Origin: Bacteroidota bacterium
GTDB taxonomy: Bacteria; Bacteroidota; Bacteroidia; B-17B0; Aurantibacillaceae
NCBI GenBank assembly: GCA_016702705.1
Contig: JADJDM010000002.1
Location: 1-64,000, forward strand
DNA length: 64,000 nucleotides
Direction of reading: 5' to 3'
Each line of letters begins with the position of its first letter. The first letter of the stretch is position 1. Positions 42,198 to 51,133 of the stretch are shown here, piece after piece. The position numbers were made by a program, and so were the translations under genes. The notes under the pieces were generated by a model. That model had not been told where the DNA came from. It saw only the letters and a list, made by a program, of their open reading frames with translations, and made no database searches.

Positions 42198-44087
42198 TTA
42201 TTTTGTAACAATAATTTTCTGCGTTACAAAATGTTCGTTTATTATTCCAGTAATAAAATAAATTCCACTATTTAGGTTTGAGAAGGTATAAGAATAATTA
42301 TTATCTACGTTTAAAAGTAGGCGTTCAATTGATTGTCCCAATTCATTTATCAATACTAGGGAAGCATCATTAGTATATTTTATTGTAAAGCTTCCTGTTG
42401 AAGGATTTGGAAAAATAATAAGGTTTGCGTTAGCTTTATAATCTTCTAAACCAACACATCCTGAAACAAAAATACTATCGTTTGTTGAATTGATACAGCT
42501 TCCAGTTCCGACAATACTATAAGTAATTGCATGAGTTCCAATACCTGCAATTGCCGGATCAAAATCAGAACCTACTACACCCGTTCCGCTCCATGTTCCT
42601 CCTGATGGAGAAGAAGTAGCCAATGCAACAAGAGTATTGTTTACGCAAAGACTGTCAATAGCTCCAAGGTCAATATTTACAGGGTCAAGCGCATATACAT
42701 TTACAACACTAGCTGCTGTTGTGGCAGTACATCCGTTTACATCTGTTCCAATAACCTCCCATAACAAATTACCTGGCGCATGTGTAATTATCAGCGTGTC
42801 GTTTGTTTCTGTTGTGTTCCATAAATAAGTAAGAGCACCAGTAGCAATCAATGTATCGATTGCGCCTTCACATTCATTAGAAGCAAGAGAACCACTTATC
42901 GTTACCGATGGGAATGGGTTTATAGTAAGATTGATTGTGATAACAGAATCACAACCCGCAGCATTTGGAATTGTATCATTATAAGTGTTTGATATTGTCC
43001 ACACATTTCCTGAAGGTGAAGTGTAAGAACCGCAAGCACTCACTATAATTGTATTTGATGTTGGACTAAGAATGGTAAGATTAATTGTAATAACAGAGTC
43101 ACAGCCCGCAGCATTTGGAATAGTATCGTTATAAGTGTTTGATACTGTCCACACATTTCCAGAAGGAGAAGTGTACATTCCGCAAGCACTCACAGTAATG
43201 GTGCTTGATGTAGGATTAAGAATGGTAAGATTGATTGTGATAACAGAATCACAACCCGCAACATTTGGAATAGTATCGTTATAAGTGTTTGATAGTGTCC
43301 ATACATTTCCTGAAGGAGAAGTGTACATTCCGCAAGCCGTTACTGAAAAAGAATTTGCTGTAGGAAAGTTAATAGTAAGATTGATGGTGATAATAGAGTC
43401 ACAACCAGCAACGTTTGGAATAGTATCGTTATATGTGTTTGAAACAGTCCATACATTCCCTGAAGGAGAAGTGTAAGAGCCGCAAGCTACCGGGCTTATT
43501 GTTGCAGTAGTTGCAGGGCAACATCCCGAGCTTGTGTGGTTACCAATAAATGTAGTGGTATTCTGAGGGTAAACGTCCCACTCAGCAGCAGCAGTTGCCC
43601 AATTAGTATTACCGTGGGTCACACCTGCCATTCTTACAAGAGTAAATTCGCTTGTAGCACCTGTTCCTACCAGCCAGTTTACACCCGGATCGTTACCTAT
43701 AATTCCTAAAACATCAATCAATGTTCCAGTTGGTTTGTGTTTTATAGACATAGCATCATCGCCATTAAAAAAGGTGATTGTGTGTAATGTATCTGATACA
43801 GCCATTATAGCTGCTATAGCAGAAGGATTTACTGCAATGTAAACAGCTCCGGGAGCAAGTGTGCCCTGCATGTGCAATGAGTCGGTCGGGGTGGGAGATC
43901 CATTGTTGTGCCTATACATTACATAATCTGTTAGGTTAATAGTTGAAGAAGTAGGATTGTACACTTCTATAGCTTTGTTATTTGAAGATCCTTCCAGATA
44001 TTCAGAAATGAAAAGACCACAGCTTTGAGAAAAGCTGGCAAAAGGTGCAATTATTATCAATAAGTAAAATGTAATGTGTTTTTTCAT
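42198..44087 (-). CDS. Secreted lamin-tail-domain protein with four repeats and T9SS sorting domain
   Basis: About 629 residues from MKKHITFYLLIIIAPFASFS (signal peptide). Residues 20-165 form a lamin-tail domain (LFISEYLEGSSNNKAIEVYN, FNGDDAMSIK, LIDVLGIIGNDPG). Four 50-residue repeats follow (ACGMYTSPSGNVWTVSNTYN, DTIPNVAGCDSVITINLTI), then an Ig-like stretch and the type A sorting domain LIIFPNPSTGSFTIKY to FVTQKIIVTK. Export through Sec and then the type IX system, with attachment at the cell surface, is expected. The repeats are probably adhesive. Confidence 0.9.
   Translation of the reverse strand: MKKHITFYLLIIIAPFASFSQSCGLFISEYLEGSSNNKAIEVYNPTSSTINLTDYVMYRHNNGSPTPTDSLHMQGTLAPGAVYIAVNPSAIAAIMAVSDTLHTITFFNGDDAMSIKHKPTGTLIDVLGIIGNDPGVNWLVGTGATSEFTLVRMAGVTHGNTNWATAAAEWDVYPQNTTTFIGNHTSSGCCPATTATISPVACGSYTSPSGNVWTVSNTYNDTIPNVAGCDSIITINLTINFPTANSFSVTACGMYTSPSGNVWTLSNTYNDTIPNVAGCDSVITINLTILNPTSSTITVSACGMYTSPSGNVWTVSNTYNDTIPNAAGCDSVITINLTILSPTSNTIIVSACGSYTSPSGNVWTISNTYNDTIPNAAGCDSVITINLTINPFPSVTISGSLASNECEGAIDTLIATGALTYLWNTTETNDTLIITHAPGNLLWEVIGTDVNGCTATTAASVVNVYALDPVNIDLGAIDSLCVNNTLVALATSSPSGGTWSGTGVVGSDFDPAIAGIGTHAITYSIVGTGSCINSTNDSIFVSGCVGLEDYKANANLIIFPNPSTGSFTIKYTNDASLVLINELGQSIERLLLNVDNNYSYTFSNLNSGIYFITGIINEHFVTQKIIVTK
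42901..43500. repeat. Tandem repeat, 150 bp period, four copies
   Basis: The word CGCAAGC recurs at 43031, 43181, 43331 and 43481, exactly 150 bp apart, inside the T9SS protein gene. The copies are very similar in DNA as well as protein, so recent duplication and copy-number variation between strains are likely. Confidence 0.9.
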
Positions 44088-44129
44088 ATGTTGGTTTTTT
44101 GTTTTAAGCTGCGAAGATAGTAAAATCAA

Positions 44130-45152
44130 TCAATACCTCCTGCCACAAATCCTCTCCCACAAGTCGGTAAAACTTTCTTTTATTTTCATGTTTTTTTCAT
44201 TGCCTTGTTCCATGCCCATCATTTCCTTGCGATCTTTTTGATAAAGTTTGTAATGAAAAACAAATGTTTTTTGCATTTCGGTTTCTAGCATGTTTGTTCT
44301 GCCAAATTTAACGGCATACATATTAAGCGTATCGCCATTTGTTTCTGCAATGGTGTATGGGTCGGCAAACCATTTAATAATTGCAACATCTTGTATGTTT
44401 CTACATTTGCGCGTTAATTCTTGCTTGCGCGGGTAACTGTGCCAGGTGATAGGATTTTGTTTGTGCAATAAACTAAATTCTCCAATAAAAATAGTGCTAT
44501 CATTGCTACCAACTGCATACCATAAAACATTATTAAGCATGGTTGGGTTGGTCATGTGAGTAGTAACAGGAATATTGTTTTTCGAAATTGATTCTTTTAC
44601 TATGTTTTCTGCTTGTACTTTATTAATAAAAGTAATTCCCAAATAAACACAACAATAAATTAATGTTGCTTTTGCAAGTTTCAATCTTCTCACTTCATTC
44701 TTTTTATGAAATACTGCAATTAAAATTAGTATTAGCATTGGAAGTGTAAATAGCAAGTCAACAATGGCAAGGGTGTTTAACGAATAATTTTCACTGCTAA
44801 AAGGAAGCAAAAGCTGTGTGCCAAAATTAGTGCACCAATCAAGCAGTGAGTGACCCCATAAACAAGCCAGCATAAAAACCAACATGCGTGGAAACGAAAC
44901 TTTTTGTTTAAAAAGTTTAACTAATAACCAAGCTATAGGTATTGCATAAAGTGCTTCAACAAATAAAGAATGTGTGTGGCCCCTATGTTCGCACATATAA
45001 GCTCGTGGGTCGCCCAATCCAGTGTAGAACAAATCAAAATCAGGCGCGCTTTTCGCAATGGCTCCTATTAACATTCCCCATCGTCCTATTTTTTTTCCGA
45101 GGAAAGTTTCGCCTATTGCAGCGCCAATAATAATATGTGATACCGAATCCAT
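44130..45152 (-). CDS. Membrane-bound DUF457 metal-dependent hydrolase family protein
   Basis: A 340-residue protein: MDSVSHIIIGAAIGETFLG, APDFDLF, CEHRGHTHSLFVEALYAIP and WGHSLLDWCTNFGTQLL are the histidine/aspartate motifs of DUF457 (YdjM/LrgB-adjacent) proteins, which have about five membrane helices. Residues 190-340 form a soluble C-terminal extension specific to Bacteroidota. Activity on lipids or surfactant-like molecules has been proposed for relatives but is not firm. Intact. Confidence 0.88.
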   Translation of the reverse strand: MDSVSHIIIGAAIGETFLGKKIGRWGMLIGAIAKSAPDFDLFYTGLGDPRAYMCEHRGHTHSLFVEALYAIPIAWLLVKLFKQKVSFPRMLVFMLACLWGHSLLDWCTNFGTQLLLPFSSENYSLNTLAIVDLLFTLPMLILILIAVFHKKNEVRRLKLAKATLIYCCVYLGITFINKVQAENIVKESISKNNIPVTTHMTNPTMLNNVLWYAVGSNDSTIFIGEFSLLHKQNPITWHSYPRKQELTRKCRNIQDVAIIKWFADPYTIAETNGDTLNMYAVKFGRTNMLETEMQKTFVFHYKLYQKDRKEMMGMEQGNEKNMKIKESFTDLWERICGRRY

Positions 45153-45247
45153 TGCGAAATTTAAGACGTTTTAATCTAAGTTTCAAATATGCAAAAAACT
45201 AAACGAAAATTGCCTTAATTTTGAAAAATATCCGCAATGCTTATAAG

Positions 45248-45277
45248 AAAAAAGCAAATCATTTGGCTTGCTTTTTT
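45248..45277. terminator. Terminator-like hairpin upstream of the GNAT gene
   Basis: AAAAAAGCAA (45248-45257) and TTGCTTTTTT (45268-45277) pair around a 10-nt loop, with A and T runs on both sides. It separates the GNAT gene from whatever is transcribed before it. Confidence 0.65.
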
Positions 45278-45314
45278 TACCTTTGTTAACTCAAACGTTT
45301 GATGTTTAGTTTTT

Positions 45315-45839
45315 ATGGAGGCAATTGAAATAAATAGAGTTACAATAAGCGATGTTGCCCAATTACAAAAAATTGCTCGACAAACATTCTTCGAAACTTT
45401 TTCGGCGGGAAACACTGAAGAGAACATGACAAAATATTTGCGAGAAAATTTGTCTATCGAAAATTTGAGTACCGAACTTAAAAACGAAAATTCAGAACAA
45501 TATTTTGCAGTGCTCGAAGGCGATGTAATTGGTTATTTGAAACTTAATTTTGGAGCATCCCAAACTGAATTAAAAGACGAGAAAGCGCTTGAAATCGAGA
45601 GAATATATGTACTAAGTCAATTCCATGGAAAAAATGTTGGACAAGTATTGTATGAAAAAGCAATTGATATTGCCAGGGAGAAAAATGCTGAATACGTTTG
45701 GTTAGGTGTTTGGGAAGAAAACCCAAGAGCAATTCGTTTTTATGAGAAGAATGGTTTTGTGGAATTTGATAAGCACATTTTTAAGCTAGGTGAAGATGAG
45801 CAAACAGATATTATGATGAAGTTGGTTTTAATAAACTAA
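45315..45839 (+). CDS. GNAT acetyltransferase (PaiA-like polyamine/diamine type)
   Basis: A 174-residue GNAT protein: IARQTFFETFSAGNTEENMT, YFAVLEGDVIGYLKLNFG, LEIERIYVLSQFHGKNVGQV (acetyl-CoA loop) and YVWLGVWEENPRAIRFYEKN. The N-terminal TFxETF/NTEENM pattern and the LGVWEENxRAI strand are typical of PaiA-like spermine/spermidine acetyltransferases. The function is inferred from these signatures only. Confidence 0.85.
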   Translation: MEAIEINRVTISDVAQLQKIARQTFFETFSAGNTEENMTKYLRENLSIENLSTELKNENSEQYFAVLEGDVIGYLKLNFGASQTELKDEKALEIERIYVLSQFHGKNVGQVLYEKAIDIAREKNAEYVWLGVWEENPRAIRFYEKNGFVEFDKHIFKLGEDEQTDIMMKLVLIN

Positions 45840-47127
45840 TTAGCTATTCCAGAGTAATCTATATTTTTTATCCGCATCATATTGATTAGCCTGTTTTTCA
45901 ATATTAAAATACCTGTCTTTTCTTGGGTCATTTCCTACACCAGCAATATATGCCCAATTGCCCCAATTGCTGCATACATCATAGTCTATCAATTGTTCTT
46001 CAAAATAAGCAGCACCGTATCTCCAATCTAAATTTAAATCATTGCACAAATAACTCGCTACGTTTTGTCTCCCTCTATTACTCATAAAACCTGTTAGTTT
46101 TAATTCTTTCATATTCGCATCCACAAAATCAACTCCCGTTTCGCCGTTTATCCAGTTCATTAAAGCATCTTGATTATGTGGGCCAAATTTTGTTTCATCT
46201 TTTTTAATTCCGTTTTTGAAGAATAATTTTTCTTTATGTTTTTTCATCATAAAGCGAAAGTAATCTCTCCATAATAATTCGAACACTAACCAATAGGTTG
46301 AATCATTTGCACCGTTTTTTTCTTCATACAATTTTAGTGAATGGTATATCTGTTTGGGCGAGATACATCCTAATGCCAACCATGACGAAAATTTAGAAGA
46401 GTAGTCTGAACCAATTAATTGATTTCGTGTTTCTTTATAATTGGAAACTAATTTACTTTCATCAAAATAGTAATTCATTCGTTCTAGCGCAGCATTCTCT
46501 CCGCCAATAAAATCAATAGCAGCACGGCTATCCATTTTTATATAATTTAGATTTAAATCTGAAAGTGAAGGTAAATTCATTGATGTTATTGAAGGCGATT
46601 TGATAGATTTTGGTGTAACAAACACATCCCTAATTTCGGATTCTTTTTCTACCTTACGTCTAAAATCAGTAAGCACATCTGGAATGTCTTTGATTGAAAA
46701 GGGTAAATCTTGTGCGTGGTACAAAGTGCTTGTGCTAAAAACCTCGAATGAACAGTTTAATGGCCAAACTTTTTCTTCTACTTCTGTTTGTGTTTTTATC
46801 TCCTCAGGTGCAACTTCTTTTTTTGCGTAAATTTTTGTTGCTTTGTATTCAATAACCAATTTGCGCAGCTCTTCAGCTGGATTTCCTTTAACAAGCAAAA
46901 GACCTGAGCCTAGTTTTCTTAAATTATCGTCTAAGTTTTGTAAAGATTGTAATAGGAACTGAGTTCTTATAGCTCCTTTTTTTTAAACCAAATTCATTTG
47001 TTTTGTAATGTTCATCATCGAAACAATATACCGGAATAATTTGATTGCTGTTTTCAATTGCTCTAACTAAGGTTTCATTATCATGCAATCTTAAATCCGT
47101 TTTAAACCAAACAATTGCCGTTTTCAT
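45840..47127 (-). pseudogene. DASH-type cryptochrome, one frameshift
   Basis: Two open frames form about 428 residues. The N-terminal part is AIVWFKTDLRLHDNETLVRA. The FAD-binding part contains FVDANMKELKLTGFMSNRGR, QNVASYLCNDLNLDWRYGAA, WGNWAYIAGVGNDPRKDRYF and NIEKQANQYD, diagnostic of the DASH family. The shift lies at an A8 run on the minus strand (46977-46984): with seven A's the reading becomes EFGLKK-GAIRTQFLLQSLQN and runs through. The enzyme binds FAD and an antenna cofactor; DASH proteins repair UV photoproducts in single-stranded DNA or act as photoreceptors. Third photolyase gene of the operon. Confidence 0.88.
46977..46984 (-). other. A8 homopolymer carrying the DASH cryptochrome frameshift
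   Basis: Removing one of the eight A's joins the two frames of the gene. I list this separately because it is the exact site to resequence. Confidence 0.75.
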
Positions 47128-47128
47128 A

Positions 47129-48670
47129 TTATAAATTATTTATATTTTGTAAATAGATGTTTGCTTGTTCTAATAGCTCTGCTTTTTGTGCAGGCTCCAT
47201 TCTTCTCCAAACGTTATACATCATTCCTATACGTGGATTCTTACTTAATTTACTTTCGTGCTTGTCATAAAAATTCCAATACAAACTATTAAACGGACAT
47301 GCCTTATCTCCAGTTTTTTTTGCTTTGCTATAATAGCATGAACTACAATAATGACTCATTTTATCTATATAAGCAGCTGAGCTCACATAGGGTTTTGTTC
47401 CAACAATGCCGCCATCAGCAAATTGACTCATGCCTCGAGTGTTTGTTATTTCTACCCAATCCAATGCATCAATGTAAATTCCTAGATACCAAGCGTCCAC
47501 TTCTTCAGGATTTACTCCTGCCAGTAACGCAAAGTTTCCTGTTATCATTAAGCGTTGTATGTGATGCGCGTACGCAAAATCTAATGATTGTTTTATACTA
47601 TGCTTTAAGCAATTCATTTTTGTATTGCCTGTCCAATACCATTCAGGTAGTTTTTCGGTATGCTCTAAATAATTTAGCGTAGCGTATTCGGGCATTTTGT
47701 TCCAATAGATTCCACGCATGTACTCACGCCAACCAAGTATTTGACGCACAAAGCCTTCTAGCTGATTGTATTCAATTTCATTTGGCCGTTTCTCCCATTC
47801 ATTAATTGCCGCATTAATAACTTCCAATGGCGATAACATTTTTGTGTTTAATGAAAAGGAAATACGTGAATGATATAATGACCATTCGTTAGGCATCATC
47901 GCATCCTGATAAGTACCAAAAAGTGGCAAACATTCACTAACAAAAAAACTTAATAACTCAAGCGATTGTTCGCGATTAATTGGCCAAATAAATTGTAATG
48001 AATTGATTTTTCCAATTGATTTTACTGTTGTTGTAGCTAATTCGTTTGCTATTTCGCTCACATCATTATTAAACAAAAGCGGGGCAATTGGTTTGTGATT
48101 AGCAGGTAGTTTTTTTCGGTTATCACCGTCGTAGTTCCATTGCCCAGTTAAAGGCTTATCTCCATTCATTAACACATTATATTTTTTGCGCATGTGACGA
48201 TAAAAACTTTCCATTAAGAATGTTTTTTTGTCTTTGAAAAAAGTCCCCAATTCATCGCGTGTGCTTAAAAAATGTTCGGTATCACAAACTGAATGAGTAA
48301 TTGTTAGTTTATTTACCAATTCCTGCAATAGTTGATCTACCCTATATTCATCTGGCAATTGGTATTCGAAATGAGTAAAATTATTTTCTTTAATTAAACT
48401 TAAAATGTTTTTTCCAAAACTTTGTTTGTTGTTTTTATCAGTTAGTTTGTAATAGATAACCTTATTTTTTTTCTTTCTTAGTTCATCTGCAAAGGCACGC
48501 ATGGCAGCAAAGAATCCAACGATTTTTTGAATATGCTGATTAGCATAATCAGTTTCGCTTCTTATTTCCATAAGTACGTAACTAACATTTGTTTCTGCGT
48601 TTTTATACCAACTATGTTCGCTATTTAATTGGTCGCCTAAAATGAGACGTAGTGTTTGATTATTTTTCAT
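47129..48670 (-). CDS. Iron-sulfur bacterial cryptochrome/(6-4) photolyase
   Basis: A 513-residue protein from MKNNQTLRLILGDQLN, the start signature of the FeS-BCP group (PhrB/CryB type). It has FVRQILGWREYMRGIYW, the FAD region and the four cysteines that hold a 4Fe-4S cluster: KMNCLKH, HYCSSCYY (two) and KACPFN. All four are present. Members repair (6-4) photoproducts using light. The longer frame starts eight codons earlier; I use the ATG that overlaps the DUF2256 stop (ATGA). Second photolyase-type gene of the operon, 1 nt before the DASH gene. Confidence 0.93.
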   Translation of the reverse strand: MKNNQTLRLILGDQLNSEHSWYKNAETNVSYVLMEIRSETDYANQHIQKIVGFFAAMRAFADELRKKKNKVIYYKLTDKNNKQSFGKNILSLIKENNFTHFEYQLPDEYRVDQLLQELVNKLTITHSVCDTEHFLSTRDELGTFFKDKKTFLMESFYRHMRKKYNVLMNGDKPLTGQWNYDGDNRKKLPANHKPIAPLLFNNDVSEIANELATTTVKSIGKINSLQFIWPINREQSLELLSFFVSECLPLFGTYQDAMMPNEWSLYHSRISFSLNTKMLSPLEVINAAINEWEKRPNEIEYNQLEGFVRQILGWREYMRGIYWNKMPEYATLNYLEHTEKLPEWYWTGNTKMNCLKHSIKQSLDFAYAHHIQRLMITGNFALLAGVNPEEVDAWYLGIYIDALDWVEITNTRGMSQFADGGIVGTKPYVSSAAYIDKMSHYCSSCYYSKAKKTGDKACPFNSLYWNFYDKHESKLSKNPRIGMMYNVWRRMEPAQKAELLEQANIYLQNINNL

Positions 48671-48813
48671 TTGTTCTTTTTTATTGATCTGCATCTATCG
48701 CTGCAATAAATAACACGTTCCCAATTTTTCTCCCATTTTTTTCGCCATGAAAAAGGCTTGTTGCAAACTGCACATACTTTACTTGGTAAATTTTCTTTCT
48801 TAACACCTTTCAT
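48667..48813 (-). CDS. DUF2256 small cysteine-rich protein
   Basis: 48 residues: MKGVKKENLPSKVCAVCNKP, FSWRKKWEKNWERVIYCSDR, CRSIKKNK. The CAVC and CSDRC pairs and the FxWRKKW motif match DUF2256, a small zinc-ribbon-like family commonly found next to photolyase genes. Its TGA overlaps the ATG of the iron-sulfur photolyase (ATGA), indicating coupled translation. It is too short for default gene-finding. The function is unknown; metal binding is likely. Confidence 0.88.
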   Translation of the reverse strand: MKGVKKENLPSKVCAVCNKPFSWRKKWEKNWERVIYCSDRCRSIKKNK

Positions 48814-48843
48814 TAATTTGGAGATTGAAATTTTATTATGGAT

Positions 48844-50346
48844 TTATTTTGTTGTTTTTTTATTGGCCTTCTTCATTCTTGCTCTCTCACTATTTACATG
48901 TTTATTTAGAATCCTTTGCCCCTCTGTTTTTACATCATCGTTTTTTCGATATTGCCAAACTTTTTCGCTTGCGTATTTTCTAGTTTCTTCAATATCTACA
49001 ATAGGGTAGGGGTAATCTTTTCCAATTTCACATTCGTATAATTGTTGATCCATTAAGCTTAATTTCCATGGGTCGTGTATTAAGTGAGCTGGAATTTTTA
49101 CTAATTCGGGAATCCATTGTTTAATAAATACAGCTTCGGTATCATGGTCTTCTGAATTTTTTATTGGATTGTAAATTCGAATAGTGTTAATTCCTGTAAC
49201 GCCCGACTGCATTTGTAATTGAGGATAATGAATGCCAGGTTCGTAATCTAAAAACTGACGAGCTAAAAAATGTAGTTCTCTCCAATCTTGCCACAGATTA
49301 AACACAAAGAAGGAAACTACCATGGCGCGCATTCTAAAATTAATATAACCCGTTTGTATTAAACAACGCATGCATGCATCAATCAGTGGGACGCCTGTTT
49401 TACCCTCTTGCCAAGCTTTTATGTAGGTTTTGTTTTTTGGTTTTATTAAATTATCATAAGCACGATTTACATTTTCAAATTCCATTCTGCACTCATCTTC
49501 AAATTTTTGAATGAAATGGCAATGCCAATGTAAACGAGAAATAAAATTACTTAAAGCTCTTTTATTGGTTGACTTTTCATAATGTTGCATGGTGTACTGA
49601 TATACCATCCGCATGCTTATATTTCCATAGGCTAAATAGGGAGATAAACGACTGCATCCTTTCCTGCTTAAACTTGGTTTAGAAATATGTTTGCTATAGT
49701 TTACATAACGTTCTTTGATGAAACTTTCCATGTAACGCCAAGCCCAGTATTCTCCTCCTTGTTGGAAGTTTTTATTTCGAGTTGTTATTTCGTTAGGAAG
49801 ATTTTCTCCTTTGATTGAATTATATATCGTTTCTTCTAATTTGCAGAAATCCCAATTTTCTTCATTTACTAGTTTTGGAAATTCGGTCATTTTTTGTTGC
49901 CAACGTTCGTCCCAATTATTGCGTGATTTAAGTCGCCTAATAACTCCGTTGGTTTGATATTCTTTCCAATTAATATTTTTTTCTTTGAAAAATTTTGAGA
50001 TTGCTATATCTCTTTCAAAACTTATTTTATTGCCAATCTCTTGGTGAGAAAAAACGGTTTTAATGTTGAACCGCTCAGCAAGCTTTGTAAATACTATTTG
50101 AGCTTCGTTATGAAAAATATAAATCTGAGTATTTATTTTTTTTAATTTTTCTTGCATCTCTTGAAGAGATTCGTAAACAAAACGCCAATGTCTTACATCA
50201 CTGTCATCATAAGCAATTAAAGAAGGTTCGAAACAATAGATTAACAACAGAGGAATCTCTTGTTGTTGAGCGGTATAAAGCGGCTCATGATCCGTAAATC
50301 GTAAATCACGTTTGAACCAAACAATATTAATATCTATTTTATCCAA
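48844..50346 (-). CDS. Cryptochrome/photolyase family protein (FAD-binding)
   Basis: A 500-residue protein: INIVWFKRDLRFTDHEPLYT (antenna domain), LSRKGCSRLSPYLAYGNISM, ALSNFISRLHWHCHFIQKFE, KTGVPLIDACMRCLIQTGYI and NFRMRAMVVSFFVFNLWQDW (FAD and DNA groove), and the IYNPIKNSEDHD end. This is a third, separate clade from the two genes downstream, most like CPD photolyases and related Bacteroidota proteins. No ATG lies near the required N-terminus; TTG at 50346 is the likely start, with a stop seven codons earlier. It is the first gene of the operon, 30 nt before DUF2256. Confidence 0.9.
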   Translation of the reverse strand: MDKIDINIVWFKRDLRFTDHEPLYTAQQQEIPLLLIYCFEPSLIAYDDSDVRHWRFVYESLQEMQEKLKKINTQIYIFHNEAQIVFTKLAERFNIKTVFSHQEIGNKISFERDIAISKFFKEKNINWKEYQTNGVIRRLKSRNNWDERWQQKMTEFPKLVNEENWDFCKLEETIYNSIKGENLPNEITTRNKNFQQGGEYWAWRYMESFIKERYVNYSKHISKPSLSRKGCSRLSPYLAYGNISMRMVYQYTMQHYEKSTNKRALSNFISRLHWHCHFIQKFEDECRMEFENVNRAYDNLIKPKNKTYIKAWQEGKTGVPLIDACMRCLIQTGYINFRMRAMVVSFFVFNLWQDWRELHFLARQFLDYEPGIHYPQLQMQSGVTGINTIRIYNPIKNSEDHDTEAVFIKQWIPELVKIPAHLIHDPWKLSLMDQQLYECEIGKDYPYPIVDIEETRKYASEKVWQYRKNDDVKTEGQRILNKHVNSERARMKKANKKTTK

Positions 50347-50548
50347 TATTATTTGGGTTAAGAATCATGAATGAAGAAATGCGAAGCGAAGGAAGACAGA
50401 TAGAATTAATCATTTATTTATGTTTAGCTTTTGTTAAAAAAGATTAAACAAATATAATGAATTACTTTCTTTTATATAGAATTATGTTTCCAAATCAGTA
50501 GAACGCAAAATGTGTTTATGTTAATTATTCTTTTATGTGACCAATTAA

Positions 50549-50977
50549 ATGAAAAACTTTTTACCTTTGTCATTATTACTTATCTCAATAATGTTTAAAA
50601 TATTGAAAATCAATACAGCAATTATACTCGTAATAGTATTTTTTTTTAAATTACTTGTTGTAGATTTTAATGTTATTTTTTCAATAAAATCAATTGATTC
50701 AAGAGATTTAGTAAAGGAGAATTATTCTGAATCTAAGCGCACACAACTTTATAGTAGTACTGAAAATTCCGATTTATCTCTTCTCGAAATCTGTGAAGAA
50801 GATACGGATGGTGATGATGATGAAATTAAACTGAGTTCATTTCTTGTAACAAATTTACTTTTTGTTTTATCTGATGCCAGTTTAAGAAATGGCGACTCAA
50901 GCATTTTACATTTTAATAACTACAAGTTTTTTACATATTCATATAGATATCTGCAACTTCAGGTTTTTAGAATATGA
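50549..50977 (+). CDS. Hypothetical membrane-anchored protein ahead of the RND operon
   Basis: A 142-residue protein with a long hydrophobic N-terminus (about residues 1-40, possibly one or two helices) and an acidic middle (CEEDTDGDDDE). No family is recognised. A start at the ATG at 50591 (MFKILKINTAIILVIVFFFK) would give a simpler single-anchor protein. It lies 156 nt before the efflux adaptor gene in the same direction, so it could belong to the efflux unit. Confidence 0.5.
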   Translation: MKNFLPLSLLLISIMFKILKINTAIILVIVFFFKLLVVDFNVIFSIKSIDSRDLVKENYSESKRTQLYSSTENSDLSLLEICEEDTDGDDDEIKLSSFLVTNLLFVLSDASLRNGDSSILHFNNYKFFTYSYRYLQLQVFRI

Positions 50978-51133
50978 TTATACTCTGAACCAAAGAAGTA
51001 TAATTTGAAAATTTATTTATATTATTTCTCATATCTAGGTTCATAGCCTTTGGCTCCGTTGGAGTGTGTAAACTCAATTCGTTGTTTCAGCTCTAAATCA
51101 ATTCTTAAGTATTCATTTAAAATTTAATTCATT

